Shown piece by piece: positions 49,700-61,640 of a stretch of DNA of 64,000 bases. The position numbers were made by a program, and so were the translations under genes. Location: positions 10,901,958-10,965,957 of the forward strand of contig CM068545.1 of assembly GCA_035048495.1 (NCBI GenBank), in the 5' to 3' direction. Source of the stretch: Euptelea pleiosperma (taxonomy: Eukaryota > Streptophyta > Magnoliopsida > Ranunculales > Eupteleaceae). The notes beneath the pieces were generated by a model. It worked only from the letters and a program-made list of their open reading frames with translations. It searched no databases and had not been told where the DNA came from. Every line of letters starts with the position of its first letter. Within the stretch, counting starts at the first letter, position 1.

Positions 49700-51170
49700 A
49701 ATTCTCCAATTCAAGGGTTAGAAATCGCTAATTAGGCTGATTTTTGGTCATTACTCCCTAGGACAACTTAGGGATGGGTCAAACATAGGCATACACAGGG
49801 TCAGTGGTTTGTATGAATGTGCCACGTGGTGTACATGATCCTCGATCACTGATTTAGTGGTTGAGAGAGAATGCTGAGTCGGCCAATCATGAGTCTATCT
49901 ATGATGAAGAATTCTGTATCAAATCTTTGATGCAGAACTCCCTCAAAATGCCACGTAATACACTCTTTCAGACTCACTATCCCACTGAATATTTGACCCA
50001 CACATTAGTCCACCTATACACAAAAATCAACGTGATTTGTGATTTTTAGCCGTATGACTGCACTTTTTCATCATGGGTTTCATATCAGGCCTATGGGTTG
50101 GTTCCAAGCCGATGATGAAAAAATGCTCAAATCCAATGGTTAAAAATCACTAATCACACTGATATTTGGTGTGTTGGTCCACCAAGGTGTGGCCCAAAAA
50201 ATCAGTGGGTCAGTGGCACCAAAAAAATGTAATGGGTGGCAATTTGAGGGACTTGTAGATCGAAATTTTGATACAGAAGTATGAATGGATATTTGGCAAA
50301 TCCTGGATGGACCTACAAACAAAAAAATCAGCCTGATAACTGATTTTAAACCTTTCGATCCTTGTACCCAAATAGTGCTCAATAATGGTCAAATTCTCAT
50401 CGTTAAAATCTACCCATGAAATGACTCCAATCATCAAGGCTTATAAATCACTAATCAGGTTGATTTTTTATTTGTAGGTACACTTAGGGATTGGCCAAAT
50501 TAAACATCCATACGGTCAGCATCCTCTGAAAATGTGCCACATGGCAATGTGGACAGGCATTGTGGGTGGTCAGCAAACTTTTACTCCTGACTATACAATT
50601 GGCAAGTGTGCCAATAGAGTAAGGTAGACTGTCTGTACGTATACCCAACTTAGAATAGAATGTAGCCTTGTGGACGACGAAGGGTCGAGGGAAGTTGAGA
50701 TCCTCGTAAACGCTGTTATAGGAGATGAGATTCTCTACTGAGTTGAGATCATGCTAGTTTCTTCCACTCAAGAAATTCCTCACAATATCTAAAGCAGAAT
50801 CTAACAGAATTAGGGCCTTTACTTTATCCTCTAACGCTCCCGTTGTTTGATTTTGTGATGAAACTGCAATTAGGATTTTTAGGTTCTTCTCTGTACACGT
50901 CCTTCTTTGATCAGCCAATCCCTTGGTGGACCTGCAAACCTAAAAAAAAATTGATTACTGAATTCAAACCTTTGTAACTTTGTACACCAAATAATGGTCA
51001 ATAATGCTCAAATTACAACGGTTATCATCAACCCATTAAAAAAGATACAAATCCAACGTTTAGAAATAAATAAGGAGGATAATATTTGGGCAAACAATTC
51101 ATATAATCAGTAACCTCTGAGAGTGTGCCCCATGGCTAACATAATGGGCGGTTAACAACTTTGCTATCCC
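49700..51170. repeat. cluster of foldback MITE copies, families B and related
   Basis: At least three units follow each other: about 49700-50215 (arms around cacaaatcaacgtgatttgtg), 50255-50560 (family B: catccatacggtcagcatcct and its partner), and a decayed one at about 50900-51150. No genes. Short ORFs at 49861-50437 are within these repeats. Confidence 0.65.
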
Positions 51171-51418
51171 GTGGTAGTTCGTTGTTGTTCCTTCTGCAAC
51201 TCTTAAAATAATAAACTGAGAAAGGCAAAAATCTAAGCAATCAGAGTAAGAAAAATTAAAATTTTAAAAAAAGAAAAATCTAGCGGTGAAGGATCATAAA
51301 AGATAGCAAGCAACGAAGGGAGAGACTCACCTACTAAAAATAGAGGTCATAACCTTCTCCTCCTCTTTGATCTCATCTTCTGCACTCGACTCGAGCTCGA
51401 TCTCTTTCAACATATTTT
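51171..51418. other. intergenic, nothing recognised
   Basis: Short stretch with no ORF or repeat that I recognise. Confidence 0.4.
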
Positions 51419-52157
51419 GTTAAGACCCAAACTAATACACCAAACGCACCTAGGTGATAGAGGTATGGAAAGTTTAAGTCTTAACTTTTAGGATCATAAC
51501 ATTCTACCACGCTGCAAGGCCAACGTCCATAGTGGTCCACTCTAAAGCAGCTTTCACTCCGGTACCCTTATTTTCTCACTTTTTGTGAGTGAGCCCCTGA
51601 CATTTTTTTTGGTACCCCTATTTTCTCTTTTTTTTTAGCGAGCCCCCAGGTAGCCCTTTCCTCAGGTTGCCCCTCCCATGATTTGAACCCATGACGTGTG
51701 GTTGGCTCTGATACCAAATGTTAAGACCCAAACCAATACACCAAAAGCACCTAGGTGATAGAGGTGTGGAAAGTTTAAGTCTTAACTTTTAGGATTGTAA
51801 CACTATAGTATGGGATATGGAGGGCCCGCCATAGTGGCCTATTGTGATCAGTCTCGGAAGGGGCAACCTAGGGAAAGGGCTACCTGGGGGCTCGCTCAAA
51901 GAATGAGAAAATAGAGGTACCGGAATGAAAACTACCTTAGAGTGGGCCGCCATGGACGTCGGCTTTGAAGGGTGTTGAAATGTTACGATCCTAAGTTAAG
52001 ACCTTAGCTTTCTACTCCACTATCACCAAGGTGCTTTTGGAGTATTGGTTTGGGTCTTAACATATGGTGAGCTCCTTTTTATTTTTTTATTTTTTTTTGA
52101 ACCTCCATAGCCCATCCTATGGCGGGCCCTTCGTACCCCATACTACGACGAGCCCAT

Positions 52158-52195
<38 letters not shown>

Positions 52196-52334
52196 TATAG
52201 TTGCCTCTCCCGTGACTCGAACCTTGGAGGTAGGGTTGGCTCTGATACCAAATGTTAAGAACCAAACCAATACTCCAAAAGTACCTTGGTGATAGTGGAG
52301 TGGAAAGCTAAGGTCTTAACCTAGGATTGTAACA
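51419..52334 (-). mobile_element. TRIM-like miniature LTR elements, partly inverted cluster
   Basis: An 84-bp terminal repeat beginning tgttaagacccaaac and ending ggatcataaca occurs at 51419-51502 and 51719-51802, in the same direction. Directly inside the right copy is, on the minus strand, TTTGGTATCAGAGCCA, the Met-initiator tRNA primer site. This makes a 384-bp TRIM on the minus strand. An inverted partial copy follows (51803-52062: internal part and one LTR), then another LTR with the same primer site (52253-52334). A 35-nt poly-T run lies at about 52160. No coding capacity, as usual for TRIMs. Confidence 0.75.
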
Positions 52335-52993
52335 TATTTGCATTTATATCCTGTTGCTTCTCCATATTGGACATGATCTAGAGGAACACAGATGGTGATA
52401 TGTGAGTACCCGTATTCACAAATTCCGAACACAAAACAAAATCACCATTTTGTCATCGCTAATTAAGTTTCTTTCCAACATCTGTGAGATGTTGATCGAA
52501 ATCTTTCTAAAAGAAAATTTGCAAAAAACCAATTTAAAAGGGAGGAAGGTACAAACAGACGTATTCTTTACGAACAACCGCACATTGTTTCATCGAAGTC
52601 TTCTTTCGTAAAGCGAGGGTCGAAACATCATGGTAGAAGCTTTGAAGAACCGTTTAGAGGAGAAGATTCAAAAAAATATGTATGAGTCGTGTCGTTTAAA
52701 AAAAAAATCATTTGGCGGAGAAGATCCTTGCTGATGTGGCATCATGGTTGAAGAACCGTTTGAAGATCCTTGCTGACGTGGCACAAAAGTAAGGGTGGGA
52801 ATTTTTTATTTTTTATTTTTTGGTGCAATCGAACCGATGGAGGTTGAAAACACCGTATCGGAGGGGTACGAGAGTTGTGTCGTTTTAAAACAAAACCATC
52901 GGGAAGAGAAGGCGTTGTTTGAAACCGCTTGAAAAATGTAAGATGATGACTTGGCATGATGTACGTTGTTTGTGAGAAGACGTGTTCCTGAGT
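52335..52993. other. intergenic, nothing recognised
   Basis: Short ORFs only. A diverged direct repeat of about 60-80 bp (cttgctgatgtggcatcatgg; cttgctgacgtggcacaaaag) lies between 52640 and 52790. Confidence 0.5.
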
Positions 52994-53163
52994 AAAACTT
53001 CTATCACAACAAATTATAAATCACACAATCACAAGCCAATGAGCTCTCGGCACGTGCACAAGTGCTTTGCAACGTACCCATGTGGTTTTTCTTTGAGATG
53101 TACGTGCTGAGAACTCATTGGCTGTGATTGTGTGATTTGCAACTTTGTTGTAACACAAGTTTT
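52994..53163. repeat. foldback MITE, about 65-bp arms
   Basis: Arms taaaacttctatcacaacaa and ttgttgtaacacaagtttta are inverted. Inside them, cacacaatcacaagccaatga faces its complement. The loop (53055-53095) holds two further gtac/cacgtg short palindromes. Confidence 0.8.
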
Positions 53164-53475
53164 ACTTTGTTGAGGGAGATGTCTTGGGAGAGGGTGAAGT
53201 GTGAACCATTTTGGGGAATGTTTAAAATAGGGTGGCGTTATTTGCACACACCTTTTTTTGAGTGACACCCACCTTTTGTGTGTGCAAATAAGTTAAAAAA
53301 TAAATAAATAAATAAAAAAAAAAAAAAACAAAAACAAAAACAAAAAAACTCCACCACCGATAAAGGAGTTCTCCCGGCGGCCTCCCCTTCCTCCTCTTCT
53401 TCTTCTACTCCGAGCGGCTTCTTCTTCTTCTTCCTCTTCCTCTTCTTCTCCAAACAGTCTCCTCTTCTTTTCTGT

Positions 53476-53522
<47 letters not shown>

Positions 53523-53536
53523 AGAAGAAGAAGAAG
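53476..53536. repeat. (GA)n then (GAA)n microsatellite
   Basis: About 44 bases of GA repeats, with one imperfection, pass into GAA repeats. The surrounding 53300-53580 is also biased (CTT and GAA runs), and the long minus-strand ORFs there are artefacts of this composition. Confidence 0.95.
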
Positions 53537-53586
53537 AGGAGGAGAAGGAAGATAAGGGAGGGAAATATCTCTTTCTCCCCCACTCT

Positions 53587-54050
53587 ATGACGCCAAACCG
53601 TTTGGCATATGCTGAAGAAAATATTTTAATGACAGATGTGCCGTTGTCTTGTTGCCTGAAAAAAGGTCAAATTGTTGTTAGACGCCATTTGGTGATGTTT
53701 AATAGTGACGCCGAACGGTTTGGCCGGCGACTATTAATAACAGTGCCAAACAGTATGGCGTCTGACAACGATTTGACCTTTTTTTAAACACAATTTTGGT
53801 GTACCCACTTGGAAGATAAATCATAGCAGAGTTTAGGTGAGGATGATCTCCTCACCGTATAGATCACCTATTCTGAAATTTGTAACATCATCAAACGTGG
53901 GTTTCAAGTTAACACAGTAAAAATAAATGACTAACAGTATGGCGTCTTATAACAACATACGCCAAACCATTTGGCGTATCGTTTGAAGAGGGCAATTCGG
54001 TCATTTTAAAGTTTTGTGAGAATACGCCAAATGGTTCGACGTCCTCGGTT
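53587..54050. repeat. palindromic ACGCCAAACNGTTTGGCGT repeats in foldback structure
   Basis: The palindrome gacgccaaaccgtttggc occurs at 53590, with variants at 53708 (gccgaacggtttggc), 53955 (acgccaaaccatttggcgta) and 54022. Around 53660-53790, aaaaaaggtcaaattgttgt faces its complement near 53770-53790. At 53790-53890 lies a fragment of the MITE seen whole at 47229. No gene. Confidence 0.65.
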
Positions 54051-54164
54051 TGTTTTGACAAATCTCAAAAAATGTGATTCTTTTTGAAAAATACCCTTAA
54101 ACTTGGGTTCGTTTCAAAAAGATTCTATTTTTCGGTTGGGTCGAGATGTAAGTTGTAACGCCAT

Positions 54165-54440
54165 TTTTGTTAGTGATCGCTGCCATTTGGGCCCCTTGAG
54201 ATGTTTAGTCCACCCCTTGATAGACATTCACTCATACCACGTTTATGACTATTAGTCGTTGCATATGTACCCAAAAATGGTTGAATCCAACGGCTATAAT
54301 CAGGTCTTAAAACGTACTAAAATCTAATGGCTAGAGATTATCGATCAAGGTGATTTTTGGTATTTGTATCCACCAAGGAGTGGTCTAAACATCCATGCGG
54401 TCAGTGGGCCCAGAGGGCAGCGGTGACTAACAATCAAGGC
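54165..54440. repeat. foldback MITE, family A
   Basis: gttagtgatcgctgccatttg at the left faces cagcggtgactaac at the right, and the middle has the usual atccatgcggtcagtgggccc phrase. Confidence 0.7.
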
Positions 54441-54544
54441 GATTTTTGGTATGTGCATCTTTTTCCTTTGGCTGGGAATCTTCGGACCTAGGTTTAGACC
54501 GTTGAATTGTCTTCAAGATTTCTGTGGTGTGTGAATCATGCTTT

Positions 54545-54810
54545 AAGATAACGTTATAACGGTAACGCCCAAACCCCATTATATTTTATCAAAATAACCC
54601 CCAAAACTAAAAAATTGAGCGTTAGCATTACAACGGAAATAAATGCTGTTATTTTGGAAAAAAAAAAAAACATTATTTTTACTGTTATCAAGGTTATTTA
54701 AAAAAAAAATTAATACTCTGATCCTTTTTTAATCATAAGTGACCCATATAATTAACAGACATAACGGTAAAGTTTTAAATGACCCCGTATAAGTTACAAC
54801 GGACCGTTTA
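54545..54810. repeat. decayed AACGG-family MITE
   Basis: ataacggtaacgcccaaacccc and later ttacaacggaccgtttaaacc match the family of 19745, but much of the middle is eroded into A runs. The region 54811-55327 holds nothing recognised. Confidence 0.5.
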
Positions 54811-55327
54811 AACCCGTAGTAGGAATCCTAGGACCATTAGAGGTATAAAGTTATTACTGGAACGTCTTTCAGAAAAAGATTGAACACTATTAGATTGTAA
54901 CATGTGGACCGTGGAAACGTGGCAACCAAGACAACAGATGAAAATTATAGCAATTGGTTCTTGTGGCTTCTGTGGATCCAGCAAGAAGTGGGCCAAACAT
55001 CCATAGGTCAGTTCCGTTGAAAGAGTGCCGCGTGATACTTTGGAACACCAAGTGGTTAGCGAAAGGTAGAAAGAGAGTCACCGGTCACTAACACTAGTCA
55101 TCCAAATTGATTTTGGAGCTACTGGCCATATAGATTTTTTTCACTTACGACCCTAAATCTATGTGGAGCTGCTCTGGCATGATAAGATGCGGGACAGCTT
55201 AAGATGAGGGACAGAGTCGACGGACTAAGATACTAGAACGGAATAGCCAATTCAACGCCTGGCCAAGCATTTGGATGGCTTGTCTTTATGAGGAAGTGAC
55301 CCGTGTAAGAAGGCTGAAGGCCAGGAC

Positions 55328-55489
55328 CAGTGGCGGATCCAAGAAGGGGCCAGGGCTCAACTTTGAAATGTCTTTCAAAAAAAAAAAAAAAAATTTACTT
55401 CCTAAAAGACTTGGTTCATCATTTTTCTTTTGCTTCGCCTCCCCTATATTTTTATTTTTTTGCGATTTTGCCCCCGGGCTCCGCCACTG
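55328..55489. mobile_element. short hAT-like MITE (CAGTGGCGGA ends)
   Basis: CAGTGGCGGATCCAAG at the left faces the complement of CAGTGGCGGAGCCCGGG at the right. CCAGGAC occurs on both outer sides (55321-55327 and 55490-55496), a 7 to 8-bp duplication. The end sequence is that of the element at 44767, so both were probably moved by the same transposase. Confidence 0.75.
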
Positions 55490-56114
55490 CCAGGACTATC
55501 CAGGAACTTGGCCCTTTAAACATAGAGAAATCACCAAGGAAAAGCATGACCAGAATTCTCAAAATATTATATTTATTTGAAGCGGTACTTCCCTTCCTCA
55601 ACAATGGTCGGGGAGGTAATTGAACTTCGAATATCAACTTAGCTAAGCTATTTAATCCGGTGTTCGCTCCACATTGTGGTCCTATAGGCATTAGTCATTT
55701 CAGTTGGTGAAGTTGCCATCGACTGCTCCGTCCCATCATATTTAAGGTCGGTAACGATTCTTTTACAATGCAAATACACTTGTTGGAAACCATCATCTAT
55801 AAAACCAAAATTAAAATAGAAAACATCGAAGTGCACCTTGAACTTAATTTTATAACTAGTTATTGTTTCAAATTTTTACTTCTTATCTATCACTACTTTA
55901 AGGCCAAAACAGGGGTTGGGGCACACCATGCTCATGGACTTTACAGGACGTTCACTTATAAAAGCAACAAGACGTTCACCTATAAATGTAAATATCACGT
56001 GATGTGTGAACTTTTTTTGTGTAATATTCTAAACTTTTATTCAAATGTATTATTATAATTTATTTATATTTATGAGACCCACATATATTAATGAAAAAAA
56101 ATTTTGTTTTTTTT
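55490..56114. other. intergenic, nothing recognised
   Basis: Short ORFs with no motif. Two copies of gacgttcac(c/t)tataaa lie at about 55949 and 55973. Confidence 0.45.
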
Positions 56115-56250
56115 CGGTACTTCTATTAAATTTTGTTTTTTCTATTTTTTCTATTTTTTATCATTTTTGTCCTTCCGTTACAATTCATTTTAACAGTAAC
56201 GCCCCCAGTCCGTTATATCATTAAATTGGCCTCTTTTAAACCTTGCTTCA
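56115..56250 (-). repeat. fragment of the AACGG MITE family
   Basis: The right end is preserved: gtaacgcccccagtccgtta, then ggcctcttttaaaccttg. The left part is worn down to T runs. Confidence 0.65.
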
Positions 56251-56290
56251 GAGTTTCGACTACTCAAATATGCAGTGGATCTTCAATGTT

Positions 56291-58310
56291 GTCACGCCCC
56301 AATCTTAGACACCCGGACCCGACCCAAAAACCCATGAATCGATTTGAAAGCCTGAGATAAGGCATGATCTATGATTTAAATAACTTTTAGTAAATCATCT
56401 ATTAATAAATTAAACACAAAACACAGTCGCTTTTAAAATTAACTTTAAAAGAAAAGCTTACCAAAATCTAAGATTAAATTAAAGTGTATCAAAATCATTG
56501 TTTAAAATTTTATAATTACTTTTAAATCACAATAAGAAATTTTTATAAAAGTTCTTCTATTAAAACATTCATTTAGTACATTTTTTAATTAATTTTTTCA
56601 CAATTTTGAGAGAAATGGTCACTGGACAGTCAAAATCAAAAGTTATCAGAATAATTTATTTTTTTATACAAAAAGTTTTTAAAAATATTAAAAAATATTT
56701 TTGTGAAGGCGCTTTAGCCAAAAATAGCATTTACTAATATTTGGAGTCAATTCTCCACTATCAATTCAGTTCTAGTGATAATCGTCAAAAATATATAAAA
56801 AGTAAGATTTTTCACTTGTATGAATTTTTACAATTTTCATCAAAATCTAATTAAAAAAAGTACCATATGAATTTTTATCTACTCAAAATAAAATAAAATC
56901 GTATGTAATATAAATCACGTGATCCTATTTTACAACTTAAAGAAAAATAGGACAAAATTTTATAAAAATAATATATTTCGCATTCAGGCACTTCTGACCT
57001 TTGCTTAGTAAAATGGCTCTATCGAACAGGTTCGGTCAAATCTGGTAACCCACTACCCATGGATGGAAAGTTAACTTAAAAATCTACAACTTTCGTATTT
57101 TCCCCTTTACTAGATTCGGTTATCTAATAGGTGCGAAAATTACTTAAAGTCATAATAAGGGGTACTGATTGTGCAAAATCAGCATAGTAATTTCACGATT
57201 CATGTCAAACTGCACCCATTTATATAACTCATAAAATTATGAAATGATTCCACAAAATACTAAATTTAGTTAGGGTTCTAATCTTATTAGAATCATATTA
57301 AAATATTATCGCATGAATATTTTATAATTATTTTCGCGTAGGACATCGAAAAAACCTAACATGTTAAAAATAAAAATAAAGTAATCAAATCAAACTATTG
57401 ATGGTCCTAACAACCTAAATATGTTAAAAATCCATTGATACATCATTAAAACTCTTAAAATAATTTAAGAATTAAAATCTTTTCTTCAAATTATATGCTA
57501 TCAATCGACTTCGTCTCTTCCAAAGTATGCTCCTCACCGAGATCAACAAAATCTAAAATGTTTCGGTGTAATACCGTGAGCGAAAGCCCAGTAAAGTACA
57601 ACTAGTACACAAGACAATGAAGATAATTCGATTATAACTACTTTAACATGTTAATCAACATATTAACCCAAAATCAATAATATCAAACCGTAAAATAATA
57701 ACCAATCATGATGATGCTGATATTGAATGCATATCCCTCCACTTTCTTATCCCCACCAATAATAAATCATTTCCAAGATAAATTGGACCAATCGAAAAAA
57801 AATTTAGAACAATCAAAATGCCTTTGAACTAACCAAAATTCTATTCCCATCAATAAATGTAAAAAATTATAAATTTACGATATATGCCCATATATAATCG
57901 CAAATAAGATAAAAATCTCAAAGATACACTAAAAATATCATATGAATATCATTAACAATACTATAGTAATTAACAAAAATATTCAATATTGTAGAGTGTA
58001 CTTACATGAATGGTGATTATCAAACAAATATCAAGATAAAAGTTAAGAAGGAGAGTTTGGCCTCTTGATGAGAAATTTTTCACCTTTGAAAGAGAGCTCA
58101 AATGCCAAAAAAATGTAACCATTTTCTTTTATCCATTGACTTTATAAAATAAGTTTAAACTTCTATATTTTGTTAAGAGAAATCTCACAAGTTTCTAATT
58201 TGATGTTCAAATATAATTATGGCTTTTTTAATTTTCAAATGAGCTGTGTGGATCTCATCCTTAAGATTGGTATTTTAAAAATCGGATCGGACTTACTATC
58301 AAACCGGCTC
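56291..58310 (+). repeat. LTR-like block beginning TGTCACGCCCC (copy 1)
   Basis: It begins tgtcacgccccaatctta, has a segment gtgagcgaaagcccagtaaa near 57575, and is AT-rich throughout. The next block (58311) has the same start and a similar gtgagcaataaagctcag segment at a similar distance. These features resemble long plant LTRs. No protein-coding domain is present in either block, so the identification as LTR rests on the TG start and repetition alone. Confidence 0.45.
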
Positions 58311-60604
58311 TGTCACGCCCCAAAATCTAGATTCCGTAACCCGACCAAAAAACTCATGATCGACCCATTTACCCAAGATTCTAGGTGTAATAAAATAAGA
58401 ATTTACAATAATGTGTCGTAATCTAGTCATATTCAAAATTTAATGTCATAAAAAGTGATTGAAATATCCAATTAATTCCTTAGAAGTTCCTACTAAAACC
58501 TTAAATCATAATAGGTCTGATTACACAATAATAATTACATTGAAATAAAATATCTAACTAGATCTGTTCATCCACATGTCCCATCTCATGATGCGCATTG
58601 TCCCACAGAGGATCATCCTCTAGGTAGTTCTCACCATCCCATTGAGGATCATCTTCTAAGTGATCTTGATCCTCTACATTTGAAATTTTATGGCATAAAG
58701 GCCGTGAGCAATAAAGCTCAGTAGTAATGTACCACACTTCATACTAGTCAAACATACAATTTTGTATAGAAGATAATGTAACAAAATTTATTTAATCATG
58801 CATGCATCGAGATATCAGAAAAGAATTAAATACATATACGACAAGGCAATTAATTCTTTAATTTTAATTATAAATCAATGATAAGTGCGTTATTACACGC
58901 TAACCATTAACGTATAACCCATGAAGGTCTCCTTCTCCTGCTCCCCTCCGAAACATAGCTTCCCTCCGAAGCTCTTCTCGGGGAAATAATATAAAGTAAT
59001 TAGTCCGATTTCAACTTGAGCCCCCCGCAACCAAGTGAAAATGAGTGAAGTTCAATTCAACTTGGGCCCTCCGTAAACCAAGGGAGGAAAATCGAACTAA
59101 CACTTCATATCCGTATTATGTGTAAGATTCATCAAAACACAACATAATAAAATATATCTCAAATTTCATATCGGTGTCAATTTTTCTATTTTCGAACTCT
59201 AAATCAAGATTCATTTATCAAGACAGAGATATCAGATCAATATAACATTTCAGGAGGTCAAATCAGAAACATAGGGAAATCTATCCAAAAATTTTCATGC
59301 CAATCAAACTTCAGGAAGAGACTAAATAAATCAATACCTCACTATCCAAATTTTTGATCATTCTAAAATTTTAATATGTTTGATCAAACACATAAAGAAG
59401 TTTACACAAAAAATTTCAGGTCGATCAGACTTTGGAAATGGCTTAAACAAATTAGTATCTCACGATCTAGCAGTTTGATTGATCTGGAATTTTAGTATGT
59501 CAGATCAGTTATACAGATCCATTTGCTCGAAAACATTTGGGTTAATCAGACTTCAGAAAAGTCCTAAACAAATTCGTATTTCCATATCTGGCCATCTGAT
59601 CGATTTGTAATTTTAGTATGTCATATTATATGCATATCTCTAAGAAAATTTTTCGATTAATCAGACTTCTGTAAGAGTCCGATCAAATTCACATCTCAAA
59701 ATCCGAATGTCGGATTGATCTGAAATTTTAGTATGTCATATTAGATACATAAATCCATCTGCATGAAAATTTTAGATTGATCAAACATCGAAAAGAGTCC
59801 GATCAAATTCATATTTACAGATTTCAATGCTGAATTGGTATGAAATTTTAATATGTATATCTAAAACATAAATGGCTCATAGATAAGGGTCACAATCAAC
59901 ATGGAGAAAATTGAATCCATACACATGCATATTATAAAAATTTACATGCTTATCCGTATAATAACTTAAAAAACAAAATAATTATGGTTACCTACCTCGA
60001 TCACTGAAATGTCTTGATGATGGTGATGACTTTCCAACTTTGAAAATAAAGAGATAGAGAGGGGAATGTGTAGTACGATTGGGTAAAATGTGAGAATTCT
60101 ATTAATTAGATAGAAAGCCTATTTAACATATTAAATGGGGTGCATAGGGTTTAGGGATGTGGGTTCCTCCATGTTCTCAATGTCTCTCACTTATGCTGGA
60201 GTTGTGGGGCGATTCTTCATAACTATCCATGTTTTGGTCAAAATTATGGGTTGAGATTTCTCTACAAATTTGTATATTATTTATTATATAAAAAATGAAT
60301 GCTAGGTGTCAATAAATTAGGGTAATTAAAACTTCCTAATTAGCTTAGGTTGAGTGGGAGAGATTCTCTCTAGGTTCCTCCTTTTTAGTAGTTTTGTTGA
60401 AAGTGAGATATTTTCTCTCATCTCCCCATATAGTAGGTTTAATTGGATAAGGGGGATATTCTCTCTCCTTTTTATTGGCCTCTACCTTTTTTGGTAAGGT
60501 GGGGTCCGCTTCCCTTAATTAAATTTATTCAATTTAATGTCTACAATTTATCTCACTACCCTAATAGGTATTAAATGCTAGAATAAAATTTATGAATTTT
60601 ACAG
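58311..60604 (+). repeat. LTR-like block TGTCACGCCCC...TTTTACA (copy 2)
   Basis: It starts tgtcacgccccaaaatcta and plausibly ends ttttaca at 60604, immediately before a kinase exon fragment. The bases on each side (ggctc and ggttc) match at 4 of 5, weakly supporting a 5-bp duplication. It contains a tandem repeat of about 116 bp at 59215-59880 and no recognised gene. Confidence 0.45.
59215..59880. repeat. diverged tandem repeat, period about 116 bp, 5 to 6 copies
   Basis: Each copy carries ttagtatgtcatat(t)-like, gaaaattt(t), aatcagactt and aaacaaattcgtatctc-like motifs in the same order. The copies differ considerably, so the array is old. Confidence 0.65.
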
Positions 60605-61640
60605 GTTCTAACCTCAAGCAATTCCCACAATGATGTTGAAGCGTTTAGCCCAATCCAGTAGTTATCCTTTAGTTGGATCTGGTTATAGCAGTTAAACTAT
60701 ATTAGCAACATATCTAGGTTGCAAACTTGAGTTTTAGTTTAAAAATGTGACAACAAAATATGGATGTATCTTTGGATATGATGATTCTTGACTCCTGTGA
60801 AGGAGTACATCTGGGGTGTCACAATACGGTTCATGCTTTGAAATACAGTACCATTCCACACTTGTTATTATATAGTTCTTGTATCTGTTTGAATTGTCTC
60901 CTATAATTAATTTTCGATTAGATTTGCATTGTTTTCAATTAATGTCACCAAAGCTATGATTTTCTTTTGAGTTTTCTTCTCAATTCGTTATAGATTGGAA
61001 AGTTCTGAGTTCTCAATAAGTGTTATTCAAATCAACAGATTGATGATTAGTAAAGGACGATTATGATATAAATATAAATAATCAAGTGCGTGTTAGGGTC
61101 AACAAACCAAAGAGAAAGACATCCAAGCTCTTGTTTGGCATGAACTCATAAAGCAACATCTTTTCTTCACCCGCAATGCAACAACCGACAAACCAACAAA
61201 ATTTATGTGTTGAAGTTTGGAAATCAATATAACTTCATTCTTAAACTCTTCGATGCCTTGTCCAGAGCTTTTTGAAAGTCTTTTCACTGCTACTTCTTGT
61301 CCATCTGGTAATTTTCCCTGCAGAAATCAGCAAATTAATAGATATTTTTCAAGGAAGACCTCCCATTTTGGTTTTGGTTTAAAAGATTACCTAGTAAACA
61401 GGGCCAAAGCCCCCCTCCCCTAACTTATTTTCGGTTGAGAAGGTATTTGTAGCAATCACAATGCTACTCAAGTCGAATAATCGAAATTCTGTGTTTTCTG
61501 CTTGCTTCTCACCATCTATCAACAAACTTGACTCTGGAGAGTCTGTAGAGGTTTCTGTAGTTTTACAAAAATCAAACACCTCTAGCAAATTCCTTCTGTT
61601 TTTTTATTTCAAATATAGATAAAGAAGCGAACATATAAAT
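60605..61640 (-). pseudogene. receptor kinase fragment (copy B): exons 3, 4 and part of 5
   Basis: Exon 3 (61391-61554 or to 61581), exon 4 (61108-61317) and the first 74 nt of exon 5 (60605-60678) match gene 4 closely. Defects: the last codon of exon 3 is TAG (61391-61393) instead of AAG, and exon 4 is 210 nt instead of 211, a 1-nt deletion near LQHINFVGL. The rest of exon 5, exons 6 and 7, and the extracellular part are missing. The left break abuts an LTR-like block. The right break (about 61640) joins intron 2 directly to a copy of the 3' flank of the next gene. Confidence 0.9.

Noticed and set aside
51697..51716. tRNA gene suggested by the tRNA-like ctctgatacca
   Set aside because: It matches only the 3' end complement of a Met-initiator tRNA next to an LTR, which is what a primer-binding site looks like. 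No cloverleaf can be drawn.
53238..53583. Two minus-strand ORFs with long Glu, Lys, Ser and Leu runs
   Set aside because: These read through GA and GAA microsatellites and A/T runs; composition explains them.
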